Shown: positions 13,745-26,100, counted from the stretch's first letter. The stretch: DNA of 64,000 bases from Taenia hydatigena (GCA_036345935.2 JADWOT020000003.1:9998046-10062045); one strand, 5' to 3'. Numbers and translations: made by a program. Notes: generated by a model not told the origin, from the letters alone.

Positions 13745-14140
13745 CGCTCCAGGCATTTTGTGCAGTTAAAGTGGGTGACGTAACAAAGAAGGCAGCAAAT
13801 TGATGAGTATCTCTGAATACCCGCGGAAAAACGCCACAAAATTTATGCAAAATCTCAACAGAGAGTGTAAAATGGTCTATAAAAAGAAACAAAAAAGACG
13901 TCTATTTAAACCGAAATTTGTTTTTCATTTTAAACACAACAAGCGCATTATTTTTCTCCAAAAATAGACATTTTATAGGTTTTAGGATAAAAGGTAAATA
14001 GGATGCAATTCTGCCGTATGCAAATCACTCAATGTAGATCACCTTCCTCCAATCCATTAAATAACCAGTACGTGTGACCTCATCAGAGAAGAAAAGGCCT
14101 CAAGCACTATACCTACTCTGACGATACACAGCAAAATGTT
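13745..14140. other. AT-rich spacer, nothing recognised
   Basis: An AT-rich stretch separates a U-family unit from the W repeat. I see no open frame, motif or repeat in it. Confidence 0.5.
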
Positions 14141-14146
14141 TTAAAT

Positions 14147-15310
14147 GTCGACGAGTAATGCCTAAAGGCAAAAGGCGAGTGTTTTGGAGCCTCATAGTGA
14201 TGGTGGGTTGCGTACTTGGAGTCGCTTGTAAATCAGTCTCAAGAGCCTGCATCCGTCTGACTTCACCCCGGCATTTAATGTCACACCAGAAGTTGGGTAC
14301 ATTGAAACCGCATCCTCGACATTAAGGAAGGTACACAAAGTTGGTACCCTTTCGATTTTCCAGCAGTTGAGATTCTCTGTCTCCTCTTTTCATGCTTTGC
14401 TGGGAGTAGACGCTGCAGGTCAAAAGTACTGGACATGAAGGGAAAATGGGTGCAAGTTGAAGACGGTGGGACACCTATTGCGCAATGACAGAATATGGCA
14501 CCTTCTTTGCCAAGTGTAGGTAGTGGCTATCCAAAATCAAATCTTCAACTCAGTCCTCCCACCCATCGTCACTTCTTCAACTTCCACATATTTTTCTCAC
14601 ACCGAATCACTATAAATGCGGTCTACGGTCGCAAAAGTGTGAGAGTTCGTCTAATGCTTATGAACTTTAGCCGCCTTTTATGATAATAACATTGCTAAAC
14701 AGAAGCATGAGTCAAGAATATTGATGGATTTATATGCTGAGATGACTTTAGTGTATGCTGCACACTAAATTTTTGCGTATTTGGACAGATAACTCAACGT
14801 TGACATATGGAGCGAAATGAATGGACATCTTTTTCGCACAGTGGGTAACCGTCGAAGCATAAGTCATTGCAGGAGACAAACTGAATGCTAAATGAACTCA
14901 CGGAGAGATCCCGACGCGAGTGCCAAGGACTGTATCAGGGTTGTATCAATAAGCATGCCTAACCGCACTTTGCTGTAACCAATCGTCTGTTCACCGGAAG
15001 TGGTGCGTCCAAACCCACTTAATGAGTAAATTTCATTATTCAGTCGCATAACCGAGACAAGATGTAATGCCTATTTGTAGTCATTTGCATACGTAGTAAC
15101 GACGGAGTGGGTGGCAGATCACCACCACCACCACCACCACCACCACCACCACCACCACCACCACCCACCACCACCACCACCACCACCACCACCACCACCA
15201 CCACCACCACCACCACCACCACCACCACCACCACCACGTCGAGTTAGAACATGAAATTTAAACGATTGCATTGCTTCCAAAAGGGGACAATAAGAAGATT
15301 GTCTGATGAC
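14147..15310 (+). repeat. W repeat, left copy (inverted match of 39290-40908)
   Basis: The block matches the reverse complement of 39290-40908 throughout, on both sides of the trinucleotide tract. Near its outer end both copies read 'CGAGTAATGCCT'. Next to the tract both read 'CCACCCACTCCGTCG', and beyond the tract both read 'GTTAGAACATGAAATTT'. A short diverged third copy lies at 29.27-29.40 kb. Open frames on the + strand (for example 14495-14683, ending RVRLMLMNFS) recur in the right copy on the opposite strand. I do not recognise the protein, and both copies carry stops in the longest shared frames. Confidence 0.85.
15121..15237 (+). repeat. (CCA)n / (TGG)n trinucleotide tract, 117 bases
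   Basis: This is a nearly pure ACC repeat with one phase slip (an extra C near the middle). Its flanks are homologous to those of the 564-base tract at 39356-39919, so the two are orthologous positions in duplicated units that now differ almost five-fold in length. The G-rich strand is the - strand here. All frames through it are artefacts (poly-Thr, His, Pro, Gly, Val or Trp). Confidence 0.98.
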
Positions 15311-16185
15311 GTGCTCCTTCTCAACCATTAAAATCTGGCCTATAAAATTGAGAAAAAGAATGGAGGAAGAGTGTGGACAAGAGTGTTAGTCCTGACAATA
15401 TTGCATGTTTATGCGAGTTGGAAAGGGGCTGCACGAAATGCATCTTCAAATTATGCAGCTACGCCAAATGCAATCACGACTCCCTGAGAATGTCTAGAAT
15501 GTCAAGTGGAAACTTGTATACCATCATACATGTCTTTCGCCATTAGGGATTCCAAAATGAAGCAAAGAATCTAAATCACTTTGAATTATAACCTACTGAT
15601 GGAACAATGAGTAAATGCGATTTCATGCTGGGGGAAGAACTGGTGAATTTGCAAAGCTTCGAGGCTGCCATGATACTTTCACTTGATTTGTCTCATGAAG
15701 CATGCAATTTAAAGGAGTAGCGCCTTAAATAATCGCATTCGGTAGCAACATTCTGGGCTGTTGCGATGCCACACTTGCTATTATGGCCGCCATCGGGTTC
15801 AGTCCTTTGATGCATCCCGATTCAGTAGGATCGCAGACAAAATGTGGCAAAGTTATTGCCTCAAGTGTCATCACTCTCGGATTTAGTAGGTCATATACAC
15901 TTTTATATGCGTAGAAATATAGCCATCTCAAAGCCCAACTGAACTCATAATTCCCTGCTGTGAGTAGTCGCCTTACGTAAAATAATAGTAATGATACGTT
16001 TCACGGTTGGTTGAATTCCAATGATGAATTCATATCAAAGTCAGATCCCAGAAACAGCGCAAAAATGCCGTAAAAGACAACTGAGGAATGCAAGTATGTC
16101 ACCTGCCTTTTTGCAAGCCATGGCGTAATTAAAGCTGTCTGTCTTTACTTCCAAAAGCTAGTCACTTTGCACTCCTACACATCGA
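15311..16185. other. no gene or repeat recognised
   Basis: This sequence lies between the W repeat and the GC-rich exon candidate. Only short frames are present and no block is shared with other parts of the window. Confidence 0.4.
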
Positions 16186-16189
16186 CAGG

Positions 16190-16439
16190 TGTGATTTGTC
16201 TGAATGATGCCGACAACCGGACCCGCCATGCAGAGTTGGCTCGTGAGGTGTGGCACAAGTCTCTTCTGGGGTGGTAAAGAGATGACCCATCTCTTTCCTC
16301 CGATGAAGCCGATCTCACTCGACTCCACCTCTCCCTACACCGTGGACTACTGCCCTTCGTTGTTGGAGAAACTGCGACCGAATGACCTGTGTGAGAGCAG
16401 CGAGCATGTAGTTTGTCAGGGAGGATGTCGACCGAACAG
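16190..16439 (+). CDS. candidate exon (GC-rich) ending at a strong splice donor
   Basis: This 250-base segment is clearly richer in G+C than its surroundings. It is preceded by an acceptor-like 'CATCGACAG' and ends AACAG|GTGAGC, a strong donor. One frame (from an ATG at 16204) is open right up to the donor and contains several Cys (DYCPSLL, CESSEHVVCQGGC). A second frame, starting just after the acceptor, is equally protein-like (LNDADNRTRHAELAREVW, then DEADLTRLHLSLHRGLLPF). It is interrupted by TAA and TGA. Only one frame can be real. If it is the second, this is a dead exon. I do not recognise either protein. Confidence 0.35.
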
Positions 16440-16754
16440 GTGAGCCGTCTCGTCCTCAGAATTTGATTATGTATTTCAACCCTTCCAGCAATAATTTAAA
16501 CAGTTTCCCGCTAGGCATTGAAAGTTAGACATAAAGAATTCATCATTCATAATCAAATTATTGCAGAAGTCAAGTATAATTAGCAGGTTCTGCTCTGGTA
16601 AGCTGACTTAGTGTTCAGCAAGACTAGTGATCTAAGAACACGCACCTGACTTATATGTTTATCTTCTATTTTTAAATGAAGCATATTTCAATTCAACCTA
16701 GGGCTATTACCAACTCAGAGTCTTGTTGTTGGAGACTGCGAGATAACCAGAACG

Positions 16755-16943
16755 TCAGTTGAAGGTGAATTTTTGTGAGTTAGAATGTGCTTGGAGGTTT
16801 TCTTTGAGCATAAAAGAATCAAAGGCAGTAGATGTTAGCTCCTTGCTTCCAAGCGGCAAAGTTGCCTCCCAACAGCCTTGCGGAATGTCAAAGCATGCCG
16901 GGCAAAGAAGACATTGGGCTACGGTCAGCTTGAAGATAGCACG
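16755..16943 (-). CDS. cysteine-rich exon fragment, copy 1 (C-x2-C ... FD-x-PQGC)
   Basis: Read on the - strand, about 62 codons are open after an in-frame TAA and end at a TGA. The first 24 residues match the fragment at 26733-26850: [CR]-A-[VI]-F-K-L-T, then C-x-L-C, then F-D-x-P-Q-G-C. Several differences between the two copies fall on silent third positions (CTA/CTG and ACT/ACC in KLT, TTC/TTT and GAT/GAC in FD, CAG/CAA in PQ). That is what one expects if selection once acted on the protein. The C-x2-C with a later Cys suggests one half of a zinc-binding module such as a RING, but the spacing is too incomplete to name it. No start codon is present, so it would be an internal or last exon. 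Confidence 0.4.
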   Translation of the reverse strand, partial: RAIFKLTVAQCLLCPACFDIPQGCWEATLPLGSKELTSTAFDSFMLKENLQAHSNSQKFTFN

Positions 16944-17149
16944 ATCTATTTAACCACCAACACCTACCCCAGAAAAATGTACGTAAACTGTTAAAATAAC
17001 GTTTAACTGCATGAACTCGAAATTAGTGACAAAGTCTGCCGTCAATGCGTAAAACACTTACAAGGTGTAATAATTTTGTCTGAAGCAATGACAGAAATGA
17101 AGACCTTGTGCGGAATGGCAGTAAGAAAATTCTGATAAAGTAAACAAAC

Positions 17150-17310
17150 AAAGAGATGGTGAATTCAGTGCACAGATCTTTGATGTCGATCATACGACTA
17201 CATCAGGAGGGTGGTGCACATATATGTGCATGGTGCTTGACCTTCTGGAGGTCAGGGATGGCCACCAGCCTTACACAGTTCATTTCCTACTGTGACTGTA
17301 CGTTGCTAGG
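17150..17310 (-). repeat. IPDLQKVK block, copy 1
   Basis: Shared with 27.06-27.18 kb and 28.37-28.48 kb. Read on the - strand each copy encodes a short motif IPD-L-Q-K-V. In copies 1 and 2 it lies upstream (on the - strand) of the cysteine-rich exon at the same relative position, so the two may be exons of one duplicated gene. A TGACCT-N5-AGGTCA palindrome at 17238-17254 is part of this block. Confidence 0.55.
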
Positions 17311-18245
17311 TTTGTTGGTAATTTCCTTGGTTCCACCTTCAAAGTTCCGTCCGTGTTTTTCTCACCAAATCCAGTGAATTCGTCAGCTTGCCGGCATACA
17401 GGTTTCATGTACAGCCGACCAGCTGACGTATATGAAACGCGATTGTATTTAATAGGAACCCATCAGTTCCAAACATTGCAATCGCACACCCTCTATTCGT
17501 CCTTGCACCTTCTTTGATACAAACAGCACTGTAACTGTTTTACTGACGATATGCGCCATTTTATGTGCCTGCGTCACGAGACATTCACACCGGTAGTAAA
17601 TGCGTGGCAGGAGACTCAATTGTGGATTTGTGGAGTGGGGGGAATTGGGTTCATGGTTTGTGTTTGTCGGCTTCTAGACAGTGTGTCATCGTATAAAGGG
17701 GCATCTATTTGCGTCACCTTTAGAGTGAGTTACACAATACCTAAATTTAGCAAAAGGATTGTGTGAATTCCATTTTACATGCTTACGTCACGAATTATTC
17801 ACACCGGTAGTAAATGTGTGGTAGCAAGTCCAACTGTGGCGTTGTGAAATGGGAGAAATCACTTTCATCAACCAATGGTTTCAGCCCTGTTGGCCTCAAG
17901 ACAGCACGGGAATGATGCACGCAGTAAAGTGATGTGTGGGGAGAAACGTTTGTGGCGGGGTTTAGGAATCGAAAGTGGTAGAAAGTTGGGAACGATCTAC
18001 AGTCTTCCCCGAAGGGTTTCCGCAATCGGTCGTGTCCTGTATTACAATTGATGCAACACGGCAAAGCGTCTTAACGCTAGTAGAACACTGAATGACTTAC
18101 TCTTTTTAACACACTCATTCACAGTTCTGGTGCATATTTGTCGCACGGATGAGGAATATTGCGACACGGTGCCTTGAAGGCAGTTGGCATGTTCTTTACT
18201 TGCAATTTCACCTGTAGCCTTGTCTTACCAACTAGATCAGAAGTT
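17310..18245 (+). repeat. U-family repeat, internally deleted copy (X2 joined to M block)
   Basis: The first 590 bases match 11840-12430 and the remainder matches 13390-13740. About 960 bases (X3 and X4) present in the left unit are missing. The join lies near 17.90 kb, where 'CAAGACAGCACGGGA' passes into 'ATGATGCACG'. Confidence 0.85.
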
Positions 18246-18929
18246 AATTTTGACTGAACCTTAGGGAGGACACGATGACTTGATGGTGGAATTTGCAAAT
18301 GCTGTGGAGTAGGGTGTGTAAAGTGAATGAGATAGCCGTTACGATTGTCGTAGTTCTCCTTCAACCGAGAAGTATGGGATATTCTCATCACAGTACAAGC
18401 CTGCACACTGTTGGTATGCGGTCTTTGCGCTGATATTGTGGCATTAAAGCGGAGACAAGCATCATTTCTATGAAGGAAGTCACGACACTACTACTTTTAT
18501 CCACTAGTAGCATAAAGCAATGCAAGCATTTTGATCGAGTAATGGAAAAGTGACAGGGCATGATGACTTTTAAACAAAGGCTCTCTCCGATTTAATTATT
18601 TTCCTTGATACCAAATCTAGAGCGGTGTGGCTGATACTCATTGAAATTTCATTCAGAATTACAAAACACCCATTTCTACGTAGTTAAGTAGTTTGAAGTA
18701 GGAACTTATGCATCTGAGGCAAACTAAAGGTCTTACCTTCCATCCGGTCGCCGAATTCCTAAGTTTTGACAGTCACGCCATCAATGTATAAAGGGAAGGC
18801 GGTGTAACAGCTTATCAACCTCCCGGATGATGTAGTTTAATCACATGCATTTACAGACAACATTCTGAAGTGTGTAAATCCTTCACTATCTGCCCTCAGA
18901 GCATCATGATACAAGTCGACGAGTCGTGC

Positions 18930-20090
18930 TGCACACATGCATCAACACTGTGAACGAATGTGCTGAGAAGGAGTCTGTTATTCAGTAGTCCAATGAAGTG
19001 GACCACTTCACCGTGTTGTCTAACTTGTCGTAGGATGCGTAGCACATGCACTTTTGCCCAACTTTGACCTCAACACTCACCAGCCTCAAGGAATGCGTAG
19101 TAGAAGTACGTTGTCGTCTCAGAAGTTACCATCTCTCGCAAATGCTTTCGCACACTTTTATTACAAACGCATAACAATGAACGCACTTTACAAGTACGCG
19201 GCGTCGAAGTAAGCAGGAAACATGGAAGTACTTACTCACATGTGACGCACACATGGAGATGAAATTTGCGAGAAGCGATTGCTCCTAAGTGGACTCACAC
19301 ACCTTCGCACTGATGTGAGATGGAATGATAGGAGGGTAGGCCTTTGCATAGTAAGAAGGAAGCCATTGCCAAATTGCTTCTACAATCTACATTGCATGGT
19401 CTACTTGGCCACCTACACACCCTCATCCATTCACATTGGTGACAATTCTCATTCGTCTACATCCACGCATTAGTAGCTTCTACTCCAACCCAAGCCAAAG
19501 GTACTTGGAAAAGACGCCCACTGGTAGAACGAAGTCGTGTCAGAAGAAGCTGGGAGTTGGAGACAAAATGCCATGGAAAGCATCTGTATCATGCTACATT
19601 TCTGATGTACGATGCAAGATTTAATGTCATGTTCATTTATTAAGAATGTGAGTCAGTTAATTTGAAAAGTATGGAGAAAGATAGTTTTGATGTCAAATGG
19701 ATGTAATAAAAGCGGCTTATTTTACTCTGTCCTGCCAGCATCCGCTAGAACATAAGAGTTAGGAAAGCTAACTGAATTGTATAACATTGATTTGGAGGTA
19801 ATGTATGGCGAAACGCAGCGGGTTGTACACAATGTCAAACAACTACGTTATCAGAAAAGGGAACAAAACTTGTCGCGCAGTCAATCTACTTAGTGTCATC
19901 ATGATTGCAAAACAAAATTTTGCTAGAATACTATAAAGGGGGGCATAGATAGGCGATTGGAAGGAGGAGGGTGAGTAGCGTTTGTGTGTGGATGTGTTAG
20001 GAGGACTGCCACTTGGAAAGGCTCTCTTCGTGGCATTGGATTTCGACGGTTGTCAGTATAGCGGCTTCGCCTACACCTTCGCCTTCTAAC
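18930..20090 (+). repeat. Y-family repeat, copy 2 (direct match of 60240-61330)
   Basis: Colinear with 60.24-61.33 kb on the same strand. Shared words include 'CACCGTG.TGTC', 'CTTTGCATAGTAAGAAGG', 'ACAGAACTTGTCGCG' type words (here 'ACAAAACTTGTCGCG') and 'GCGATTGGAAGGAG'. Its first 550 bases are also present, inverted, at 10.39-11.03 kb. No gene is recognised. The strand opposite to the match order carries the better-preserved open frame in copy 1. Confidence 0.75.
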
Positions 20091-20094
20091 TAAG

Positions 20095-20420
20095 CACATC
20101 AGAATAGAGTGCTACTGATGCATTACTTGTGACTCATGACGCAGATCCCCATTTCCACTTGACAAAGGTACTCAGCTAATCACAGCAGTACGTGCCAGCC
20201 TATTCATCCACACCCAAAGAAGCCTCGCCACCTCACCACCCTCTTCTCTCCTCCTGCTGGCTTTTTGTGCTCATGGTTCAAGTATACTTTGATCTAAATT
20301 ACGAGGGAATGAATATATCGCTCCACAGACAATATGTGTTTATACAGTGAAGTCGGCTATGCCAACAATTGACTCTCCTGCCTCCAACTATACTCATACC
20401 TTCGGTGTTGCCTTACTCAA
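20095..20420 (+). repeat. U-family X1 block, isolated copy
   Basis: Carries the X1 landmarks: 'AGAGTGCTACTGATGCATTA', then 'AATATATCGCTCC', then 'TATACAGTGAAGTCGGCTAT'. It follows directly on the Y copy. Only X1 is evident here. X2 to X4 are not recognised beside it. Confidence 0.65.
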
Positions 20421-20423
20421 CGG

Positions 20424-20441
20424 CACACACACACACACACC
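20424..20441 (+). repeat. (CA)9 microsatellite
   Basis: A pure CA dinucleotide run of 18 bases. It is the only dinucleotide run of this length I noticed in the window. Confidence 0.95.
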
Positions 20442-20739
20442 ATCAAATTATCAAACGACCACTCTATCAGCAAGGAAATCGCAACTGGTCGCACATCTAT
20501 TTTACCCCGTCTCAGCTTATTTACAAAATTGAAATTGGTTCCTGTGTATATATGCGGGAAATGGACTGACATTCGGGTAGTTGCATGCAATGGCACTAGA
20601 ACTTGATGGTTTTCAGTCCAATGGCTTTTTCTACGCAAATAGCACTCCCAACTTGGCAAAACAATGGAATGGATTCATCAATTATCATAACCTGAATGAA
20701 TGATTCTTCTGAAGGTCTGGTGAACCAATGTCTTAGATG

Positions 20740-21630
20740 GCTCAAAAGGTGTAATAACCGCGCCAGTACATTCTCATCCACATTTGTTTGGTTACAAGTT
20801 TCGCTCCATAGGCAAAACCAATCACTAGTGGGATGGCACTAAGTGCTATTGAATAGCAGCATATTTTGTAAAAATGCCAATCAACGTGGACGACACATGG
20901 AGGAGTGCTGCATGACCTACGATGCAAACAAATGCCCTTTTCCTGCCAACCTTGTGGGAATGGACTGAAATGATACGGTCACTGTGATGTAAGGCTTCTT
21001 AAGTGGGTCTTCATAGTGCCACAGGTTTTGGCAAGCATCGCGCAATACCTAGCACCCCCCACTAATTCAATTCGACACGTCACTGGCATCGCTGCTGTGT
21101 AACCGTTTGCACTAACGCCTCTGATGTAGGCGGACACTTAAAAGATCATCATTCTAGTAATATTTTACAAGTTCATTCTGCAGAGACGATTTTGTCAGTC
21201 GTTGCCATACCTGCTGTTTCGTCTTGCTGGACGAGTCTTAGGCCACCGCTACAGGTTTGGCAGAAAGACGAAAGGAAACTCTCCTACACCCGAGTCAATA
21301 GTACCCATCTGATTTCGACGGTAGTTAATGTTTTCGCTTTCGAATGCAGTACTCACTACGCCATCTTCTGCCTTTGATGCAACCAGGCTGTTGGGCAGAG
21401 CGTCTGCATCACTTTGCGGACGTCCTCCCCTGACATTTCATCAAAACACCATCGTGGTAGCACTCCTCGCTTTGCGACAAATGCGGCACAGGGGACCTCC
21501 GAAAAAGGCGTCTTATCGAACGATAAGCACAATGCTGGGCAGTTCGTCCCATAATTTAATCTTCGACAATGCCCGTGTCCTTGCATTCAATAGAAAGACA
21601 TTTCACCATTGGAAGTGAGGGCTGCAGCAG
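20740..21630 (+). repeat. direct repeat V, left copy (matches 27350-28180)
   Basis: Colinear with 27.35-28.18 kb. Shared words include 'CATTTGTTTGGT', 'ATGCAAACAAATGCCCTTTT', 'GGCTGTTGGGCAGAGCGTC' and 'GACCTCCGAAAAAGGCGTCT'. Open frames cross parts of both copies on both strands, but none stays open through both copies. I cannot assign a coding strand. Confidence 0.8.
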
Positions 21631-22219
21631 TTAAGTAAATTCACTTTAATCGCCCATCTGCCGCACTAGACGTTTGGCAACACATCAATGCAACGTGTGG
21701 GGACGCGCAAGAATAAATCTTCGCTAATTTTGGTTCAGTTAGGTCAGCGCTGCAACACTGCACATTCGCAACAGGATCTGTGTGAATAACAAAAAGACCG
21801 CTTTTGCTCTAAGCCAAACGAAATGCTTCTTGGCAGCAGGTAAATTTGTTTTCTCGAAACATGTCAGAAGTGGTGTGGACAGGATTATCTCTGCTTCGAG
21901 CACATCTCCTGCAACATCTTCCTTTAGGTAAATTGGAGGGCAAAGCTCTGCTTCGAGGGACTGTTAATTTATGCTTCGGCTCAAGGACTCTAATGCAGCA
22001 GGTTCCTCCTCTTCTCTACATCCACCCTTGCTATTCGAAGTCTGAATATGCTTTGACATCTTCATTATGTGTAAGAGAGAGGGTACAGAGGGAGAGTTCA
22101 GGACGGCGATGTGTCGCGCTCTATGGAGTGACCACGCCGCTCTGCTACCAGGTTCAAATTGTCGTCCCATCTCTGGCCTACAAATAACATTTAAGTATTG
22201 CATCTGATTGAAAAGGGTT

Positions 22220-22650
22220 TTGCGACAGGAAGCAGGAATGCGATTCAGGCATGCTTGAATAGACTGTCATGTGCTTTTCGGCCTAAATTTCGTAAGTCCG
22301 ATTATTTTGTTTCTTATTTATCAGCCGCCTTGTTAATGCTTGCTGAACGCCTCCAAACATGACTTGTCGCCCAACTGCAGACAAGCCTAACTCATTCCTG
22401 AGTGACTAAGTACAAACCGTCTATTCATTTACTCCAGACACAGGCACCAAGAGCTGGACAACTGTGGCTGCAATCTACTGCGGTCTCATGCCGCACTTCT
22501 TAGTGCATTTACTCAAGAGCTAAGTTCCATTTCGGAAGCGAAGAGCCCCAATCCATATTCCATTCTAATTTTTCCACTCGGAACAATTAATTTGCAAAAT
22601 ATAAAACAGTTGAATGTTTTAGGCTGGTCAGGTTGGTCAGATCCTACCGA
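22220..22650 (+). repeat. inverted repeat, left arm (matches 63590-63985 reversed)
   Basis: The reverse complement of 63.59-63.98 kb matches here. Shared words include 'GGCATGCTTGAATAGA', 'ATCAGCCGCCTTGTTAATG', 'GAGCTGGACAACTGTGGCT' and 'TTAGTGCATTTACTCAAGAG'. The right copy lacks about 15 bases near 22.48 kb. The repeat may continue past the right edge of the window. Confidence 0.85.
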
Positions 22651-22859
22651 GTAAATGCTGCCACTTTGACATCCATTGTTTTATGTCTCAGTGCTAGATA
22701 TCAGCCATCAAGTTCTCCAAAGCCCGATAGTTAAAATGCACTCTACAGTGATGACGTGGATTCATTTCATGAACTCAGCTATGCCAACGCATGATCGTTC
22801 TCTCTGCAACTTTATTAGACCCCCTTGACTCCACTAAAAGTCCATTTTATGCAAAGTTG

Positions 22860-23270
22860 GAAGGAATGATCCTTGTTAGCAATTAAATCGACTGTCTCCA
22901 GTCATGTCCAGAGACCGATCCAACCAGAATTTCGGGTAGGCATAAGGAGGCACAGCGATCAGGGTTACCGCTGCTTTGTGTACACCTCCTTTACCCTCCA
23001 TCCGAAAACTCTGCTCTCAGGGACTTCTGATTAGTCCTTCGTCTCAAAGCTTCTCAGCCAAGAGAATTGGTTATTGGACAGAGAAGAGGAATGAGATTTA
23101 TGCAACTGTTGAAGTTTTGTTGGGATTCGGGATTTGTGTCCGTCGAAGAGATTGTCAGCCCTAACTCAGCTAATGGGCACGGAAGAGTTACATGGTTACA
23201 TTTCTTTTCCAAGCACTTGCTTTTAAAATGTGATCAAATTTACCTGTAAAATGACAATTCAGTTCAGCGC
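22860..23270. repeat. U-family flank, diverged
   Basis: Carries the words 'CTCTGCTCTCAGGGACTTCT' and 'GGGATTCGGGATTTGTGTCC'. These recur near 9.49/9.61 kb and, more weakly, near 55.1 and 43.3 kb, next to the X1 end of the unit. Confidence 0.45.
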
Positions 23271-23514
23271 AAATTGTCAGAATTGTGGAGTAGGGCAATG
23301 TTTCAATTCATTGTGCTCACCATGCGTCACATGATGTTTCACGATCCTTTGCACTCAACTGAATACCGCAAATGAGACATCTTCCCAAATGCATTCTGCA
23401 AGTCGATTTTTCCTTGTAAGATTTAATTATGAGGAGGCTGGATTGCAGATATCGTGCAATGAAAAAACGAGCACCAAATGAGATTTAGATGGATGAAGAG
23501 GTGAGGTGAATAAA

Positions 23515-25330
23515 GATGAAGAGAGAAGAGTTGGGTGTTGGCATAGCTCACTTTACTGCACAAACCCATATCGTCGTTGGAGCAATAATTTCACTCTTCT
23601 TTTTTGTGACTTCTGTTGAAGTGTGCTCGAATCGCGACCATGAAATGGGAACGAGCATAGCAGCTAGCACTGAGAGAGGACGAGAGTGTGAAATATAGAG
23701 GCTGTTTTTAAGGTATATGAATACGGTGCTGCCTTCCGATGCAATTCGCTGAGTGCCACGAGGCATCGGACATGCAAATGTGGACGCCTAAGTCAAGTGA
23801 AAATGGTAATGTGTCTGTTTAGGCTACAGTTAATGCGTTAGTTACTAACTGTTCTGATATGCCTTATTTGTAGCAGCAAGTGTTGTGTTAAAATGTCAAT
23901 GAAGAAATATGCTGTGCTCTTTATGCTGCAATTGGGAAATGAAGGATGTCATAATCATTTCGCACATGCTTTTCTATCTTTACTTCTCTCAAAGAGCCAT
24001 AACGAAGTTGATGAATCCATAGTCGGTCACGCAAAGCAAGTTCGTTCTCTTCGGACCAAGCAAATCATAAGGAATCCTAATTTCAAAAGTCTACTTCCTG
24101 TAGTCAAAATTCCAGCGTCCACTTTGATAGTCTTGTAATTTCTACATTCAAAGCCTTATTTCCGTTTGTTTTAACCGAAGCTAGTCCTTCTGTCAGCTTC
24201 TCTGTGGTGTGAGTTTTTGGCCAATGCCTTCTTGTCAACACGAATCAAACGCGATTGCAATTAGAAAGGCGGTGTTAGTACCCGACGCTGCGATCGTACA
24301 CCTCTTATTTATAATCACTGCTTTTATTTAGACAAGAATGCGCCGAAAATGTTTTCATCACAAGAGACGCCGTTTTATGTGCTCACATCACGACAGCAAA
24401 TGCGTGGCAGCAAGTTTAAGTGTGAAGTTAAGGAAAGTGGGAAATTGAGTTTTTCGGTGCGCTTTTGCAAACCAACACGACCAGCCCTCTTGGCCTCCAG
24501 ACAGCATGTCGTCGCGACTTGGAATGTCTTTTTATGACACGTTCAGAGCGCGTGCATACAGTACCGAAAGTCAACAAGATATTTGTAAGGGTTCGGCAAT
24601 GAAGTCTTCAGCATTGATGCGGACAAGTGGAAAGCAGATTTGATTGAGTTTGCTCTCCCTCAAAAATTTAGCTACGATTTGCGGTAGTGCGTGGAATGCT
24701 TTGAGTGGGTGCATCGCTCGATTACTTTCCATTGGGCGGTTGGAAGTGTTGCGCACTGCAAGTAACGACGCAGATGGTGCTTGAGGTGGTCGAGACGTGA
24801 AGTGCTCAGGTATTTAGTGTATCCATTTTACTAGATGCACGTTATCCACAACTAATTGTCTCAGAGGCAAACAGCAGTGCGGAACCAAGGGTGGTGATGT
24901 GGTGGTAAAAAGCTGGAGAATTGCTGAAAGCACTGAGTGGCGGATGAGGGATGTATGTCGTCGGAACTGAAGTAATGTAGGTGCTGCGTAGAATCTAAAC
25001 TCTTGCCATCTGGTGCGCTTGTTTACGCTTCCATTTTTGGTTAAAGCCAGAGTGGCGTTTAAGCGTGGTTTCATTGTCATTAACTTGCGATTAGGATAAA
25101 GCGTAGACCTGCTTTCGTTCAAAGTTCTTTGTTGGGAACCTAGTAAGAATTATGCTGCAAGCACCAGCTTGACGACCAGAGAGCGATAGGGCGAAATAGG
25201 CAAACGTCAACTGAGGCTATGTGTAGAGAGAAATGTCTATGTAGGTTTTGTAAAATAAAAGCGGTAGGAAGAAGTAAAACAATCTAAAATCCATATCTGG
25301 AAGGTGTATACTCATTCTCATTTCATTCCC
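23515..25330 (-). repeat. U-family repeat, full copy (X1 to X4)
   Basis: X1 lies antisense at 23.52-23.77 kb, X2 at 24.08-24.55 ('CCAGACAGCATGTCGTCGCG'), X3 at 24.59-24.87 ('TTACTTTCCATTGGGCGG') and X4 at 24.87-25.12. The order and spacing equal those of the copy at 11.35 kb. It is about 12.1 kb away from that copy in the same orientation. Sequence match between them is only moderate by eye. Confidence 0.65.
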
Positions 25331-25739
25331 TTCCCCGCTAAAGTAGTTGGTTGGAATTTTGTGCGTTGCACTATGCTTTACCAGTCAATGCATCCAAATG
25401 ATTTCATTCTTAGTGTACCTTTCGAACAGGCTTCCTCAACTCTTTTGATTTAGTTAATGCTGCCCATATTGCCTAATGCTCTGCTTGTGAGTCAACCCAC
25501 TCCTGGTCATACAAATGCCGTACATCGAGTTTGATACCTGTTTCTTTAACATAAGAGGATCCAGTTTCCTAGAAATCCATCTCAAATCGTTAGAATGCTT
25601 TCGCCGTGCATTTAGAAGCAACAACTCTTAAACATTTGATTCCACATTGCCTTTCAAATGTACTCGTCTTTCGCTAAAAGGTCAGTGCTTTGATCGCGAT
25701 TAGGCAAAAGCACAACGTTATTGCCATCCACAACGATTA

Positions 25740-26100
25740 GAATAACACGGTGAAGACCCACACCTTGGTGGACCACTATACTTCAGGCTCTGTTTGAAGA
25801 TACTCATTCAAAGTTCTGATGACTGTCTGTGACACGAGTGAGGGCTATGCGATGAGATGCTGTGATGGCAGTTGGCATATTCCTCAGGCCCTTCCGCCTC
25901 TATGTCTGATTCCAATTTCGCCTGTAGCTTTGATTTTCTCACCAGATTGATCGTTAGTTTGGGTTGGATCAAGGGTGGAACACGACGACTTAGGGGTAAG
26001 ACTGAATGGCATAGTTGTTGCGATTGACGTAGATCTCCTTTGACCAGGATGTTTGGCATATCCTTATCAGAGTACACGATTGGATGTTGTTGTAATGAGT
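25740..26100 (+). repeat. M-block repeat with Y-like edge
   Basis: Carries 'TGTCTGTGACACGAGTGAGG' and 'GGCAGTTGGCATATTC', as at 13.6 and 18.1 kb. It is preceded by a Y-like piece around 'AACACGGTGAAGACC'. It follows the U copy at the same relative place as in the other units. Confidence 0.6.
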
